Below, one piece after another: positions 37,809-47,415 of a stretch of 64,000 bases of DNA (the stretch's first letter is position 1; the number at the start of each line of letters is the position of its first letter). Source of the DNA: Noviherbaspirillum galbum (GTDB taxonomy: Bacteria > Pseudomonadota > Gammaproteobacteria > Burkholderiales > Burkholderiaceae_D); NCBI RefSeq assembly GCF_010974945.1, contig NZ_JAAIVB010000079.1, positions 62,001 to 126,000 of the forward strand, given 5' to 3'. The notes under the pieces are model-generated. The model was not told the DNA's origin and did no database searches. It worked only from the letters and a program-made list of their open reading frames with translations. The position numbers and the translations under genes are program-made.

Positions 37809-37885
37809 TGGCAGGGGAACAAGGATTCGAACCTTGGAATGCCGGAATCAAAATCCGGTGCCTTAACCAACTTGGCGATTCCCCT
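37809..37885 (-). tRNA. tRNA-Gln (anticodon TTG)
   Basis: 77 nt including an encoded CCA (37809-37811). Acceptor AGGGGAA/TTCCCCT, anticodon arm CCGGA-TTTTGAT-TCCGG with anticodon TTG, and T-arm CAAGG-TTCGAAT-CCTTG all fold. It lies between ispE and prs on the same strand, the standard position in betaproteobacteria. Confidence 0.97.
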
Positions 37886-37937
37886 ACGCAACCTGTTGTC
37901 TGATGTCACGGAAGCTGCGACATCGAACGAATTCCGG

Positions 37938-38804
37938 TTACGACTCCAGCAAGTGCGAGAGCGGATGCCGCTCTATCGCCTTGGCTTTCCAGGCTTTCCA
38001 ATGCGCCTGTCTCGAGCGACGCATTGCTGCAAGAACCTCGTCGGCATCATGTTCGTGTTCGAAAGCACAAAACACGCATGCGCCTGATCCGGTCATTCTT
38101 GCATCGCCGTATTGACTCAGCCATTCAATGGCGTCGGCAATGGGCGGAAACAACCTGCATGCCACGACCTGGAGGTCGTTCTTTCCAAAGGCATTGGGTG
38201 CCTCAGGAAAGTCCGTTATTCTGACGGCTTTCGTATCCCTTGTCAAATCCGGAGCGGAAAAAATTGCGGCGGTCGGCGCCGCCACGCCGGGTTCGATGAC
38301 GACATACCAGCAGGCCGGCGTGCGGATGGGCGCAAGGGCCTCGCCCACGCCTTCGGCGAAGGCGTTTTCGCCGAAGATGAAGAAGGGGACGTCCGCCCCC
38401 AGCCGCAGGCCGAGCGCCATCAGTTCGGCGCGCGACAATCCGGTGTTCCAGAGATGGTTCAGGACGATCAGGGTGGTCGCGGCGTCGGACGATCCGCCGC
38501 CCAGGCCGCCGCCCATGGGCAGGCGCTTGCGGACCGTGATGTCCGCACCGAGCGCCGTGCCGCGATGCGCCTGCAGCAGCCGGGCGGCGCGCACCACGAG
38601 GTCGCTGTCCTGGGGCACGCCGGGGATGTCGTTGCGCCTGGCAACCACGCCGTCCTCGCGCACCGTGAAATCCAGGGAATCGCCCGCGTCCAGCAGCTGG
38701 AACACGGTTTGCAGCAGGTGGTAGCCATCCTCGCGGCGGCCGGTCACGTGCAGGAAGAGGTTCAGCTTGGCGGGGGCGGGACAGTCGTTCAGCGAGGTTG
38801 CCAT
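37938..38804 (-). CDS. ispE: 4-diphosphocytidyl-2-C-methyl-D-erythritol kinase
   Basis: 288 residues, GHMP kinase: 'CPAPAKLNLFLHVTGRREDGYHLLQTVFQLLD' and the ATP loop 'PMGGGLGGGSSDAATTL'. It phosphorylates the fourth intermediate of the non-mevalonate isoprenoid pathway. Start at ATG 38804; it overlaps lolB by 16 bp. Confidence 0.96.
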   Translation of the reverse strand: MATSLNDCPAPAKLNLFLHVTGRREDGYHLLQTVFQLLDAGDSLDFTVREDGVVARRNDIPGVPQDSDLVVRAARLLQAHRGTALGADITVRKRLPMGGGLGGGSSDAATTLIVLNHLWNTGLSRAELMALGLRLGADVPFFIFGENAFAEGVGEALAPIRTPACWYVVIEPGVAAPTAAIFSAPDLTRDTKAVRITDFPEAPNAFGKNDLQVVACRLFPPIADAIEWLSQYGDARMTGSGACVFCAFEHEHDADEVLAAMRRSRQAHWKAWKAKAIERHPLSHLLES

Positions 38805-39418
38805 GTGTCGATCACGATGCGGATGGAGACGTCGCCCGCCTGCGCGGTGCGTCGCGCGAGGTCGATGCGGCGCGGATGCGGCGGCTCGCCGCCCTCTGCG
38901 TCGGACCAGGCGGGATAGCGCAGCTCCCATCCGTCCCGGGTCACGATGTCCTGGGCGGCGGGCGTGGCGATGACATTCGTGCCGTCGCGCGCGGCGGCGA
39001 AGCCTTGCAGCCAGTCGCGCAGGCCGGCGACCGGCAGCGGCCAGCCCAGCGTTTCGGCGGTCAGGGTGTCGACGTCGGCGGCGCTGCGCAATGGCTGGCC
39101 GCTTTGCGCAAGCGTGGCACCGGAAGGGCCGGCGGTGATGACGGCGAGCGTTTGTCCGAGCGGCGAGAGCAGGGTGACGGTGGTGGTGCCGCCCGACTGC
39201 GACCAGGCAAAGCTGCCATGCAGGGCTTCTTCCTTGCTGTTGCCCTGGTAGCGCAGCGAAAGGCGCCCGCCGATGTCGATGGCTTCGCGGTAGGGGCGCC
39301 CGGCTTGCGCGGCCGTCGAGGATGGCGCGCCGGACGGAACGGGGGACAGCGCGGCGCAGGCGGACAGCATCACGCACAGCGCCGCGCAGGCGGCGCGGCG
39401 GATTGCTTGACGGGTCAT
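38789..39418 (-). CDS. lolB: Outer membrane lipoprotein receptor LolB
   Basis: 209 residues with a lipoprotein signal ending LSAC at about residue 20. 'IGGRLSLRYQGNSKEEALHGSFAWSQSGGTTTVTLLSPLGQTLAVI' matches the LolB fold. It receives lipoproteins from LolA and inserts them in the outer membrane. ATGA overlap with the TPR gene upstream. Confidence 0.94.
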   Translation of the reverse strand: MTRQAIRRAACAALCVMLSACAALSPVPSGAPSSTAAQAGRPYREAIDIGGRLSLRYQGNSKEEALHGSFAWSQSGGTTTVTLLSPLGQTLAVITAGPSGATLAQSGQPLRSAADVDTLTAETLGWPLPVAGLRDWLQGFAAARDGTNVIATPAAQDIVTRDGWELRYPAWSDAEGGEPPHPRRIDLARRTAQAGDVSIRIVIDTWQPR

Positions 39419-41271
39419 AGGCTGACGTTGAGGCGCGCCAGCGTGCTCTTCAGCGTATCGTTTTGCGGATCCTTCGATTGCGCGTCGCGCCAGAGCTTCT
39501 GGGCATCCGCCTTCTGTCCCTTGCTCCAGAGTACTTCGCCGAGGTGAACGGCGATTTCCGGATCGGGCCGCAGGTCATAGGCCTGGCGCAGGACGGATTC
39601 GGCTTCCTTGAGCTTGCCCATGCGGAAATGGACCCATCCCATGCTGTCGAGGATGTAGGGATCGTCCGGGGCCAGGGAGAGGGCTTTCTCGATCAGGGTC
39701 CTGGCTTCGTCGAGGCGGATGTTGCGCTCGGCCAGCGAATAGCCCAGGGCATTGTAGGCATGCTGGTTGTCCGGCGCGAGTTCCATCACCTTGCGCAGCG
39801 ACGCTTCCATGATGTCGAGCTGGTTGGCCTTTTCCGCGACCATCGCGTAGTCGTAGAGGAGGTCGGTGTTCTTGGGATGCAGGCGGACCGCTTCCTTGAG
39901 CACGGCCATGGCTTCCTGCAGCTTGCCGTTGTCGCGCAGGAGCTGGGCGTCGGCAAGGATGATCTGGGTTTCCTCGCGTTCGCCGCTCACCTGCACCTCT
40001 TGCAGCAGCTTGCGGGCGCCGGCGAGGTCGCCGCGCTTGGCGATGACCTGGGCCCGCTTGACCTGCGCGCCGATGTAGGCTTCGCCGGGCTCGATCTGGG
40101 CAAGCCACTTGAGCACCGCCTCGGTGTCCTTGCGCTCTTCGGCGAGCTGGGCCAGCAGCAGCAGGGCCTGGGACGGATCGCGTTCCTCGTCGGGATTGGC
40201 CTGCAGGGTCTTGAGGTAGGTGGTGAGGTATTTTTCCGCGGCCGGCACGTCGTTGATCTGGGCGCTCAGCACGCCGAGCGCGTAAAGCACCGTGAGGTCG
40301 TCGGGCTGGTCCTTGAGGAGGTTGGCGAATTCGTTGCGCGCCTTGGTGAATTCCTTCTGCTCGACCAGCATGCGCGCGTGGGCCATGCGCACGTCGCGCG
40401 CCTTCGGATGCCGCGAGAGGAAGTCGGTGAGGAAACGGTCGGCATCGCGCTTGTCGGTCGCCACCTGCGCCATGGTGAGCGCGGCGATCTCGGAGTCGGG
40501 CTTGATGCGCAACGCTTCCCGCACTTCGGCGCGGGCGCGTTCCGGGTCGCCCTTGCCAAGGGCGGCCTGCGCCAGGGCAAGGTGGCTCTCGGCCAGGTCG
40601 GAATACGGCGCAAGCACGTCTTCCAGCAACTTGAAGGCGGCGACCTTGTCCTTGGCGCGCGCCAGCAGGCGCTGCACCTGGAAGGCGAGCAGGGCGCGGG
40701 TCTGCGGACGGGCTTCCTGCAGGCGCTGCTCGAGGATGGGTTTTGCCTCGGCAACGTTGTCGCCGATCACCAGGAAGCTCAGGAGATACTGGGTTGCTTC
40801 GTCGGAGTGAGGCGCGAGGTTGCGCCACAGGCGCACGGCGCGGAGCGATTCCTCGGGCTGCTTGGCCGCGAGGGCGATTTCCGCGGCGCGGCGGGCCAGG
40901 CGCGGATCGCGCGTCTGCTGGGAAAGCGTGATCAGGGTGACGTAGGCTGTCTGCCAGTCGCCGCGCTGGTAGGCGAATTCGGAGGCCAGCAGCTTGTACA
41001 TCAGGTCTTCGGTCATGTCGACCGCGGGCAGGGCATCTTCCGCCTTGGCGTCGGCGGTGGATCCCGCAGTTCCCGAGGAGGAGGTGCCCGAGGCTCTTGC
41101 CGATGCCGGCTTGGCGGCAGGACGGGAAGCGGGCTTGGCAGGGGTCCCGGCCGCGTCGCCGGCATCGGCGACCGCGCTGCCGTTCATGGCCGGCAGGGCG
41201 GACTGCGCCGGCCAGTTCGCGCATGCCGACAAGACGATCGGCAAGGTTACAATAAGAAGAGCGTTCTTCAA
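39415..41271 (-). CDS. TPR-repeat outer-membrane lipoprotein
   Basis: 618 residues from a TTG start (LKNALLIVTLPIVLSACANW), with a lipobox LSAC and an AGGAT ribosome-binding site a few bases upstream. An ATG 14 codons earlier at 41313 is less well supported. After a 60-residue Ala/Ser/Lys-rich linker come many tetratricopeptide repeats to the end, including 'DPYILDSMGWVHFRMGKLKEAESVLRQAYDLRPDPEIAVHLGEVLW'. It probably is a scaffold in the envelope. It is conserved upstream of lolB-ispE in Burkholderiales; the partner is unknown. Confidence 0.87.
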   Translation of the reverse strand: MKNALLIVTLPIVLSACANWPAQSALPAMNGSAVADAGDAAGTPAKPASRPAAKPASARASGTSSSGTAGSTADAKAEDALPAVDMTEDLMYKLLASEFAYQRGDWQTAYVTLITLSQQTRDPRLARRAAEIALAAKQPEESLRAVRLWRNLAPHSDEATQYLLSFLVIGDNVAEAKPILEQRLQEARPQTRALLAFQVQRLLARAKDKVAAFKLLEDVLAPYSDLAESHLALAQAALGKGDPERARAEVREALRIKPDSEIAALTMAQVATDKRDADRFLTDFLSRHPKARDVRMAHARMLVEQKEFTKARNEFANLLKDQPDDLTVLYALGVLSAQINDVPAAEKYLTTYLKTLQANPDEERDPSQALLLLAQLAEERKDTEAVLKWLAQIEPGEAYIGAQVKRAQVIAKRGDLAGARKLLQEVQVSGEREETQIILADAQLLRDNGKLQEAMAVLKEAVRLHPKNTDLLYDYAMVAEKANQLDIMEASLRKVMELAPDNQHAYNALGYSLAERNIRLDEARTLIEKALSLAPDDPYILDSMGWVHFRMGKLKEAESVLRQAYDLRPDPEIAVHLGEVLWSKGQKADAQKLWRDAQSKDPQNDTLKSTLARLNVSL

Positions 41272-41438
41272 GGGATATCCTAAGGCCCGGGAGACGAGCG
41301 ATGTAATCAGCATCAGATAAGCAGCAAATCAGCGATTTTCCATTCTACGCCCAACCGCGGCGGTATGCGCGCAGGTAACCTCAGGCTACGCCGCTGCATC
41401 CCGATTGTCTTGTTTTCAAGCAAAAACCCATCGTTGCC

Positions 41439-42260
41439 ATGCCAGAATTGCCAGAAGTCGAAGTCACCCGGCGCGGTGTCGCGCCCCATCTCGAAGGCCA
41501 GGTGGTGACAAATATTGCATTGCGGCACAGCGGCCTGCGCTGGCCCTTCCCGGACCGGCTGCATGAACTGCTCGCCGGCCGCACCATCCGTGCCACGCAC
41601 CGCCGCGGGAAATACCTGCTGGTGCGCTTCGACCATGGCACGCTGATCATCCACCTCGGCATGTCGGGCCACCTGCGCATCCTGCCGGCTGCGACGCCGC
41701 CGCAAAAGCATGATCATTTCGACATGCAGCTGGGCGGCCAGGTGCTGCGCATGACCGATCCGCGCCGCTTCGGCGCCGTCCTGTGGCATGCCGGCGAAGA
41801 CGGCCAGGTCGAGGAACACATGCTGCTGCGCGGCCTCGGCGTCGAGCCGCTCGAGGACGGATTCAGCGGCGCGCTCCTGTATCGCATGACGCGCAAGCGC
41901 AGCGCCGCCATCAAGCAGGTGTTGCTCATGGGAGACATCGTGGTAGGCGTCGGAAACATCTACGCTTCCGAGAGCCTGTTCAAGGCGGGCATCAATCCAA
42001 AGACCCCCGCCAACCGGATCAGCCTCGCGCGCTACGAACGCCTCGCGGCGGCGATACGCGAGACGCTGCAAGCCGCCATCGAGAAAGGCGGCAGCACGCT
42101 GCGGGATTTCATGGGGGTGGATGGACAGTCGGGTTACTTCCAGCAAACCTACTTCGTCTACGACCGGACGGGCGAACCCTGCCGCATCTGCGCCTCCCCG
42201 GTGCGGCAGATCGTGCAAGGCCAGCGCTCCACTTTTTACTGCGTAAATTGTCAAAAGTGA
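41439..42260 (+). CDS. mutM: Formamidopyrimidine/8-oxoguanine DNA glycosylase
   Basis: 273 residues. MPELPEVE gives catalytic P2/E3. '[12 protein letters not shown]' and '[16 protein letters not shown]' carry the H2TH region, and the C-terminal zinc finger is '[25 protein letters not shown]'. It removes 8-oxoG and ring-opened purines and cuts the strand. Divergent from the TPR gene. First of three rightward genes with the dynamin-like GTPase and mutY. Confidence 0.97.
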   Translation: MPELPEVEVTRRGVAPHLEGQVVTNIALRHSGLRWPFPDRLHELLAGRTIRATHRRGKYLLVRFDHGTLIIHLGMSGHLRILPAATPPQKHDHFDMQLGGQVLRMTDPRRFGAVLWHAGEDGQVEEHMLLRGLGVEPLEDGFSGALLYRMTRKRSAAIKQVLLMGDIVVGVGNIYASESLFKAGINPKTPANRISLARYERLAAAIRETLQAAIEKGGSTLRDFMGVDGQSGYFQQTYFVYDRTGEPCRICASPVRQIVQGQRSTFYCVNCQK

Positions 42261-42307
42261 CCGCCGGTGCTAGATTCGGGATAGTGCACCGAGGAAACGG
42301 GGAAATC

Positions 42308-44245
42308 GTGAGCAATCTGGTTCAACAGTTCGAGCAGTACAGCAACTGGCGCAATGGCGTGGCGGCTGCCCTCGAACGGTACCGCGCCTGGGTCGTGGCG
42401 TCCGATCTGACCGACGCGGCGACCGACCAGCGTTTCGCCCGCCTGCAGGCCAGGCTGGCCGACGACAAGCTGTCCATCGCCTTCGTGGCGGAATTTTCGC
42501 GAGGCAAGTCCGAGCTGATCAACGCCATCTTTTTCGCCGACTACGGCCAGCGCATCCTGCCGTCGTCCGCCGGACGCACAACGATGTGCCCGACCGAACT
42601 GCTCTACGACGAAACCTTTCCGCCATCGATCCGCCTGCTGCCTATCGAAACCCGCGCGCAGGCGCAATCCACCACCGATCTAAAGGAGCACAGCCACATC
42701 TGGACCGTGCTGCCGCTGGACATTTCCTCGCCCGAGGGCATGCTGGAAGCCTTCAAGCAGGTCAGCCTGACCAAGCGCGTGCCGGTGGACGAGGCGCGCA
42801 GCTACGGCCTGTACGACGACGAGGATCCGGACGTCGCCCAGTCGGTGGATGCTGACGGCCTGGTCGAGATCTCGCAATGGCGCCACGCCATCGTCAATTT
42901 CCCGCATCCCCTGCTCAAGCAGGGCCTGGTCATCATCGACACGCCGGGCCTCAACGCCATCGGCACCGAGCCGGAATTGACGCTCAACCTGATCCCGAAC
43001 GCGAATGCCGTGCTGTTCATCCTTGCCGCCGACACCGGCGTGACCAAGAGCGACATCGAGGTATGGCGCAACCACATCGGCACCGGCAGCGGACGCATGG
43101 TGGTGATGAACAAGATCGACAGCATGTGGGACGAGCTGCGTACGCCGGACGAGGTGGAGCAGCAGATCGCGGCGCAGGCCGCGAGCGTGGCGCAGATCCT
43201 CAATCTCGACGCGTCGCAGGTGTTTCCGGTGTCGGCCCAGAAGGGCCTGGTGGCGAAGGTCAACCACGATCCGGCGCTGCTGGCCAAGAGCCGGCTGCCG
43301 AGTCTCGAAAGCGCCCTGTCCGACGAACTGATTCCAAGCAAGCAGGACATCATCCGAGACCAGATCGCTTCCGACATCGACGAACTCATCACCGGCAAGC
43401 AGGCCCTGCTGGCCGCGCGCGGACGCAACGTGGTCGAGCAGCTGCTCGAGCTGCGCAGCCTGCGCGGCAAGAACAAGAACATCATCGAGCACATGATGAA
43501 GCGGGTGGACATCGAGAAGAGGGATTTCGATGAAAGCCTGGTCAAGCTGCAGGGCACGCGCGCCGTCTTCACGCGGCTGTCCACGGAAGTCTTCACCAGC
43601 CTCGGCATGGGTATCCTGAAGGAAGAAATCCGCAAGACTCGTGACGCGATGGAGAGCAGCAAGTTTTCCAGCGGCCTGCGCGCGGCGGTCAAGAACTTCT
43701 TCGACCATGTGCGCGGCAATCTCAACGAATCCAGCCAGAAGACCGAGGAAATCACGTCCATGATGGGCGTGATGTACCGGAAATTCTCGACGGAGCACGG
43801 ACTCGCGCTGTCGACGCCCATGCCGTTCTCGCTCGACAAGTATCTGAAGGAAATCGATCTCATCGAAGCGGTCTACCACAAGCAGTTCGGCACCGCGGCT
43901 ATCCTGACCACGCCGCAGGTGGTCTTGATGAGCAAGTTCTTCGATTCCATCGCATCGCGCGTCAAGCAAAGCTTCCTGCAGGCCAATCGTGACGTGGAAG
44001 CCTGGCTGAAGGTAGTGATGGCGCCGCTGGAAGCGCAGATCTGGGAGCATCGCTCGCAGCTGAAGAAGCGCCGCCAGTCGATCGAACGCATCCACAGCGC
44101 CACCGATGAACTGGATGACAAGCTTGCACTGCTCGAAGAGATGCAGGCGGAGATCGAGCAGCAGAAGGCGGCGCTGGCCCGGCTCCAGGCGGAGCTTTCC
44201 GGCGCCATCAGTTCCGAACTCGCCGTCCTGAAGGCGGCTGCATGA
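42308..44245 (+). CDS. Dynamin-like GTPase
   Basis: 645 residues from GTG 42308 with GAGGAAA/GGGGAAA purine runs upstream. GTPase motifs: P-loop A61-E-F-S-R-G66-K67-S68 (the first Gly of GxxxxGKS is Ala), G2-like 'RTTMCPTEL', G3 D211-T-P-G214, G4 N268-K-I-D271. A long helical stalk follows (about 330-560), with a final coiled coil (about 585-640, 'ATDELDDKLALLEEMQAEIEQQKAALARLQAEL'). No transmembrane helix stands out, so membrane binding would be peripheral. Bacterial dynamins remodel membranes, or in some cases organise the chromosome. It lies 47 bp after mutM and 50 bp before mutY on the same strand, so co-expression with base excision repair is likely. Confidence 0.88.
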   Translation: MSNLVQQFEQYSNWRNGVAAALERYRAWVVASDLTDAATDQRFARLQARLADDKLSIAFVAEFSRGKSELINAIFFADYGQRILPSSAGRTTMCPTELLYDETFPPSIRLLPIETRAQAQSTTDLKEHSHIWTVLPLDISSPEGMLEAFKQVSLTKRVPVDEARSYGLYDDEDPDVAQSVDADGLVEISQWRHAIVNFPHPLLKQGLVIIDTPGLNAIGTEPELTLNLIPNANAVLFILAADTGVTKSDIEVWRNHIGTGSGRMVVMNKIDSMWDELRTPDEVEQQIAAQAASVAQILNLDASQVFPVSAQKGLVAKVNHDPALLAKSRLPSLESALSDELIPSKQDIIRDQIASDIDELITGKQALLAARGRNVVEQLLELRSLRGKNKNIIEHMMKRVDIEKRDFDESLVKLQGTRAVFTRLSTEVFTSLGMGILKEEIRKTRDAMESSKFSSGLRAAVKNFFDHVRGNLNESSQKTEEITSMMGVMYRKFSTEHGLALSTPMPFSLDKYLKEIDLIEAVYHKQFGTAAILTTPQVVLMSKFFDSIASRVKQSFLQANRDVEAWLKVVMAPLEAQIWEHRSQLKKRRQSIERIHSATDELDDKLALLEEMQAEIEQQKAALARLQAELSGAISSELAVLKAAA

Positions 44246-44295
44246 CGGCAGGCCTTGCAATGGGCCTGGCGTCATCTTGAATTGAAGCCAGGTTC

Positions 44296-45441
44296 ATGAA
44301 GCGTGTTGCCGGCAAGCCGGCCGTTTCCGCTGGCGCGGAAGCGGATTTCCGCGATCCCACATTTTCCGAGGACGTCATCCATTGGCAGAAGCGCCATGGC
44401 CGGCATGCGCTGCCATGGCAGAACACGGATGACGCCTACCGCATCTGGCTGTCGGAAATCATGTTGCAGCAAACCCAGGTCGCGGCCGTGATTCCGTACT
44501 ACGAGCGCTTCCTCGAACGCTTCCCCGACGTGCGCGCGCTCGCGCAGGCATCCCAGGACGAGGTCATGGCCTACTGGAGCGGCCTGGGCTATTACAGCCG
44601 GGCGCGCAACCTGCATCGCTGCGCGCAGCGGGTGGTCCAGGAATACGGCGGCGTCTTTCCCGCCGAACCGGCATTGCTCGCCGACCTTCCCGGCATCGGC
44701 AGGTCGACCGCGGCGGCGATCACGGCGTTCGCGAACGGTACCCGGGCGGCCATCCTGGATGGCAACGTGAAGCGGGTATTCTGCCGCGTGTTCGGCGTCG
44801 AGGGCGATCCGGGCACGAAGCCGGTCGAGGACATGCTGTGGAAGCGGGCCGAAGCCTTGCTGCCGCAATCCGGCATGCAAGCCTATACCCAGGGCTTGAT
44901 GGATCTCGGCGCCACGGTGTGCGTGCGCGGCAATCCGCTCTGCAGCGCGTGTCCGCTGGCCGCGCGCTGCGTCGCCCTCGCGACCGGACGGACCCGCGAG
45001 CTTCCGCACCGCAAGCCGAAGAAGGCCGTGCCGGAGAAGCATGCATCCATGCTGGTCATCGTTTCCGGCGGCGACATCCTGCTGGAGCAGCGGCCGGACA
45101 GCGGCATCTGGGGCGGCCTGCTGTCGCTGCCGGAAATGCCGTCGCTGCACCAGGTGGAATCGCGGGCGGAATTCGAGGCGCTGGCGGCGGAGGCCGCAAC
45201 GGCATACGGCCGCGTCTCCCGGGTGCAGGCGCTGCCCGCCTTTACCCATGTGTTCACGCATTTCAAGCTGCACGTGATGCCGGTACGGGTGGATGTGTCG
45301 CGGCCGAGCACCGATGCAGCCTTGCCACCGGGCGCGGCCTGGCATCCGGTGACGTCGCTCGCCAATGCGGCCTTGCCGGCGCCGGTAAAGAAGCTGTTGC
45401 TGGCCTTGTTCGGCGCGCCGGACCTGCTATCCGGCCTGTGA
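44296..45441 (+). CDS. mutY: Adenine DNA glycosylase MutY
   Basis: 381 residues. Helix-hairpin-helix 'LPGIGRSTAAAITAFANGTRAAILDGNVKRV' with the catalytic Asp; the [4Fe-4S] site is Cx6Cx2Cx5C ('CVRGNPLCSACPLAARC'). The C-terminal NUDIX-like domain recognises 8-oxoG ('EKHASMLVIVSGGDILLEQRPDSGIWGGLLSLPE'). It removes A from A:8-oxoG pairs. The 34-residue N-terminal extension is longer than usual. Confidence 0.97.
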   Translation: MKRVAGKPAVSAGAEADFRDPTFSEDVIHWQKRHGRHALPWQNTDDAYRIWLSEIMLQQTQVAAVIPYYERFLERFPDVRALAQASQDEVMAYWSGLGYYSRARNLHRCAQRVVQEYGGVFPAEPALLADLPGIGRSTAAAITAFANGTRAAILDGNVKRVFCRVFGVEGDPGTKPVEDMLWKRAEALLPQSGMQAYTQGLMDLGATVCVRGNPLCSACPLAARCVALATGRTRELPHRKPKKAVPEKHASMLVIVSGGDILLEQRPDSGIWGGLLSLPEMPSLHQVESRAEFEALAAEAATAYGRVSRVQALPAFTHVFTHFKLHVMPVRVDVSRPSTDAALPPGAAWHPVTSLANAALPAPVKKLLLALFGAPDLLSGL

Positions 45442-45485
45442 TGCCGCAGCCAGTCCGCAATCCGCCGCTAGCGGGGTAGGCGGGG

Positions 45486-46607
45486 TCAGCTTTCCAGCCA
45501 CTCCACGCGGTTCCTTCCCAGCTGCTTCGCCTGGTAGAGCGCGGAATCGGCGCGGGACATCAAGTCTTCGATCTTTTCGCCGGGGCGGTATTGGGCCACG
45601 CCGATGGACAGGGATATGTGCTTCTGGGTGAGCACCTTCTGGAAATCGAGGAAGTGCGCATAGACGCGCAGACGCTCCGCATGCATCACCGCGCCCTTGA
45701 GGTCGGTGTTCTTGAGCAGCAGCAGGAATTCGTCGCCGCCATACCGGCCAAGCATGTCGCTGTCGCGGATGCTGTTGCTTGCCACCTTCGAGAATTCCTT
45801 GAGGATGGTGTCGCCCGCCAGGTGGCCGTTGTTGTCGTTGATTTCCTTGAAGCGGTCGATGTCGATCACGCACAGGCAGAAGGGCACGTTCTCGGCATTC
45901 GCCTGCAACCGCGCCTGCTCGAGCTCGGACTTGATGTGGCGCCGGTTGTAGAGGCCGGTCAGGTCGTCGCGCACGGATTTTTCTTCGTAGTGCTCGAGCT
46001 GGTAGCGGGTGGCGCTGAGGAGCTGGCGCAGGTTCTGCACCTGCTTTCCAAGGAGAATCATGCCTGGCAGGCTGAGGCTGAGCACGAACCACTGCAGCAG
46101 GTCGGCTTCGAAGGCCGCGCCGTATTGTTCCTTCTGCCCGCGCACGAGGATGATGCCGAGGTAGCACAGCAGGCAGCCGGCCGCATGCAGGATCAGCATC
46201 CGCGTCGACTGGCGGAACATGCCGAAGGAAAAGGCGATGAGGATGAATGGAACCAGGGCCGGCTGGGTAGCGCGCTCCAGGTAGGCGACCACGAGCATGA
46301 GCAGTACGACCGCGATGATCTGCGGCGAGGTCATGGTTGGATCGGTGAAACGGGTGTGCAGGGTCAGCCGGAAGGCGGCATAGAAGCCGGCGACTAGGAA
46401 GATGGCGGTGCCGCAGGCGGCGGCCAGGGTCGTCGTGGCGAGGTAGCCGAGCTGGTGGAAGATGAACAGGCTGAGCGAATACAACGACAGCACCACGCTG
46501 ACCGGCGCGATCTGGGGCGCGCGCGACAGCTTGGCGTGCCGGCGCCGGTTCAGTGCCTCCGGCCGTGAAGTCGACCGCAAGGGCTCGCGTGCATTGTCCA
46601 GCAACAT
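45486..46607 (-). CDS. Membrane-bound diguanylate cyclase
   Basis: 373 residues from ATG 46607. Six hydrophobic helices in residues about 35-195, then a GGDEF domain with active site GGDEF and an RDSD I-site five residues before it. It should synthesise cyclic di-GMP at the inner membrane and be product-inhibited. The input signal of the helical region is unknown. A TTG 7 codons upstream is an alternative start. It converges on mutY. Confidence 0.9.
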   Translation of the reverse strand: MLLDNAREPLRSTSRPEALNRRRHAKLSRAPQIAPVSVVLSLYSLSLFIFHQLGYLATTTLAAACGTAIFLVAGFYAAFRLTLHTRFTDPTMTSPQIIAVVLLMLVVAYLERATQPALVPFILIAFSFGMFRQSTRMLILHAAGCLLCYLGIILVRGQKEQYGAAFEADLLQWFVLSLSLPGMILLGKQVQNLRQLLSATRYQLEHYEEKSVRDDLTGLYNRRHIKSELEQARLQANAENVPFCLCVIDIDRFKEINDNNGHLAGDTILKEFSKVASNSIRDSDMLGRYGGDEFLLLLKNTDLKGAVMHAERLRVYAHFLDFQKVLTQKHISLSIGVAQYRPGEKIEDLMSRADSALYQAKQLGRNRVEWLES

Positions 46608-46777
46608 ACGATGGTCTGCTTCAATCAAGGCCGAGGATGGATGGAAATCCCGGCAAGCCGGGGACCACTATTTATCCTATAGCTGCCTCGCAGACATCTT
46701 GCGCGCTGACAAATGTTGATGAGATTAAAGCGGTGAAAGCGGGTCTGACTCGAACATTGACGAACGTACAGCCATGC

Positions 46778-47407
46778 TTATTCGATGATCCGGTGCTGTT
46801 TCAGGAACTGATGCACCACGGAAAGACGAGCTTCCGCGTCTTCCAGTTCGAGCAGCTTCTGCTTGGCCTTCAAGGGAATGGGCAGGATCTCGCACCAGCG
46901 ATTGGCCACCCAGCTTGCGCTGTCCAAGCGGAAGGGCCGGGAGAACGGGCTGATGAAGCCGTCGCCCTCTTCGGCCCGGCCCTTGGCCTCGACATCCTCG
47001 ATGACAAGCTTGAGCGTTTTCGCGCATTCGAGGTGAAGCTCGCCAACGGGACCGTCCTGGTCGGCAGGAATCGTGCGGATGCGCGCTTCGAGCCGGTTGT
47101 CGGCGAGGACGCGGGTTTCCTCGATCCGGAAGCGCTCGCCGCCCTCGGTCCGCAGCATCATCACGCCGAGGCTGGGCATGTCGACGTCGATGATGCGCGC
47201 CAGGCATCCCGCATCTTCCGGTACCGCCGGCGTGCCGACCTCTTGCCCCGACTTGATCAGGACCACGCCAAAGGGCGCGTCGGTCTTCATGCATTCGCGG
47301 ACCATGTCGATGTAGCGGGTCTCGAAGACCTTGAGCGGCAGGACGCCGGCCGGGAACAGCACGGTCTTGAGCGGGAAGAGGGGAATCCAGGCGTCGGTGG
47401 GCGGCAT
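46778..47407 (-). CDS. LON substrate-binding-domain protein
   Basis: 209 residues: the whole protein is the N-terminal substrate-binding domain of Lon ('IPLFPLKTVLFPAGVLPLKVFETRYIDMVRECMK', then 'RIEETRVLADNRLEARI'), with no ATPase or protease part. Such stand-alone copies are common in proteobacteria and their role is unknown; a modulator of proteolysis is a guess. It is 8 bp downstream of rapZ. Confidence 0.9.
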   Translation of the reverse strand: MPPTDAWIPLFPLKTVLFPAGVLPLKVFETRYIDMVRECMKTDAPFGVVLIKSGQEVGTPAVPEDAGCLARIIDVDMPSLGVMMLRTEGGERFRIEETRVLADNRLEARIRTIPADQDGPVGELHLECAKTLKLVIEDVEAKGRAEEGDGFISPFSRPFRLDSASWVANRWCEILPIPLKAKQKLLELEDAEARLSVVHQFLKQHRIIE

Positions 47408-47415
47408 GGCGGGTT

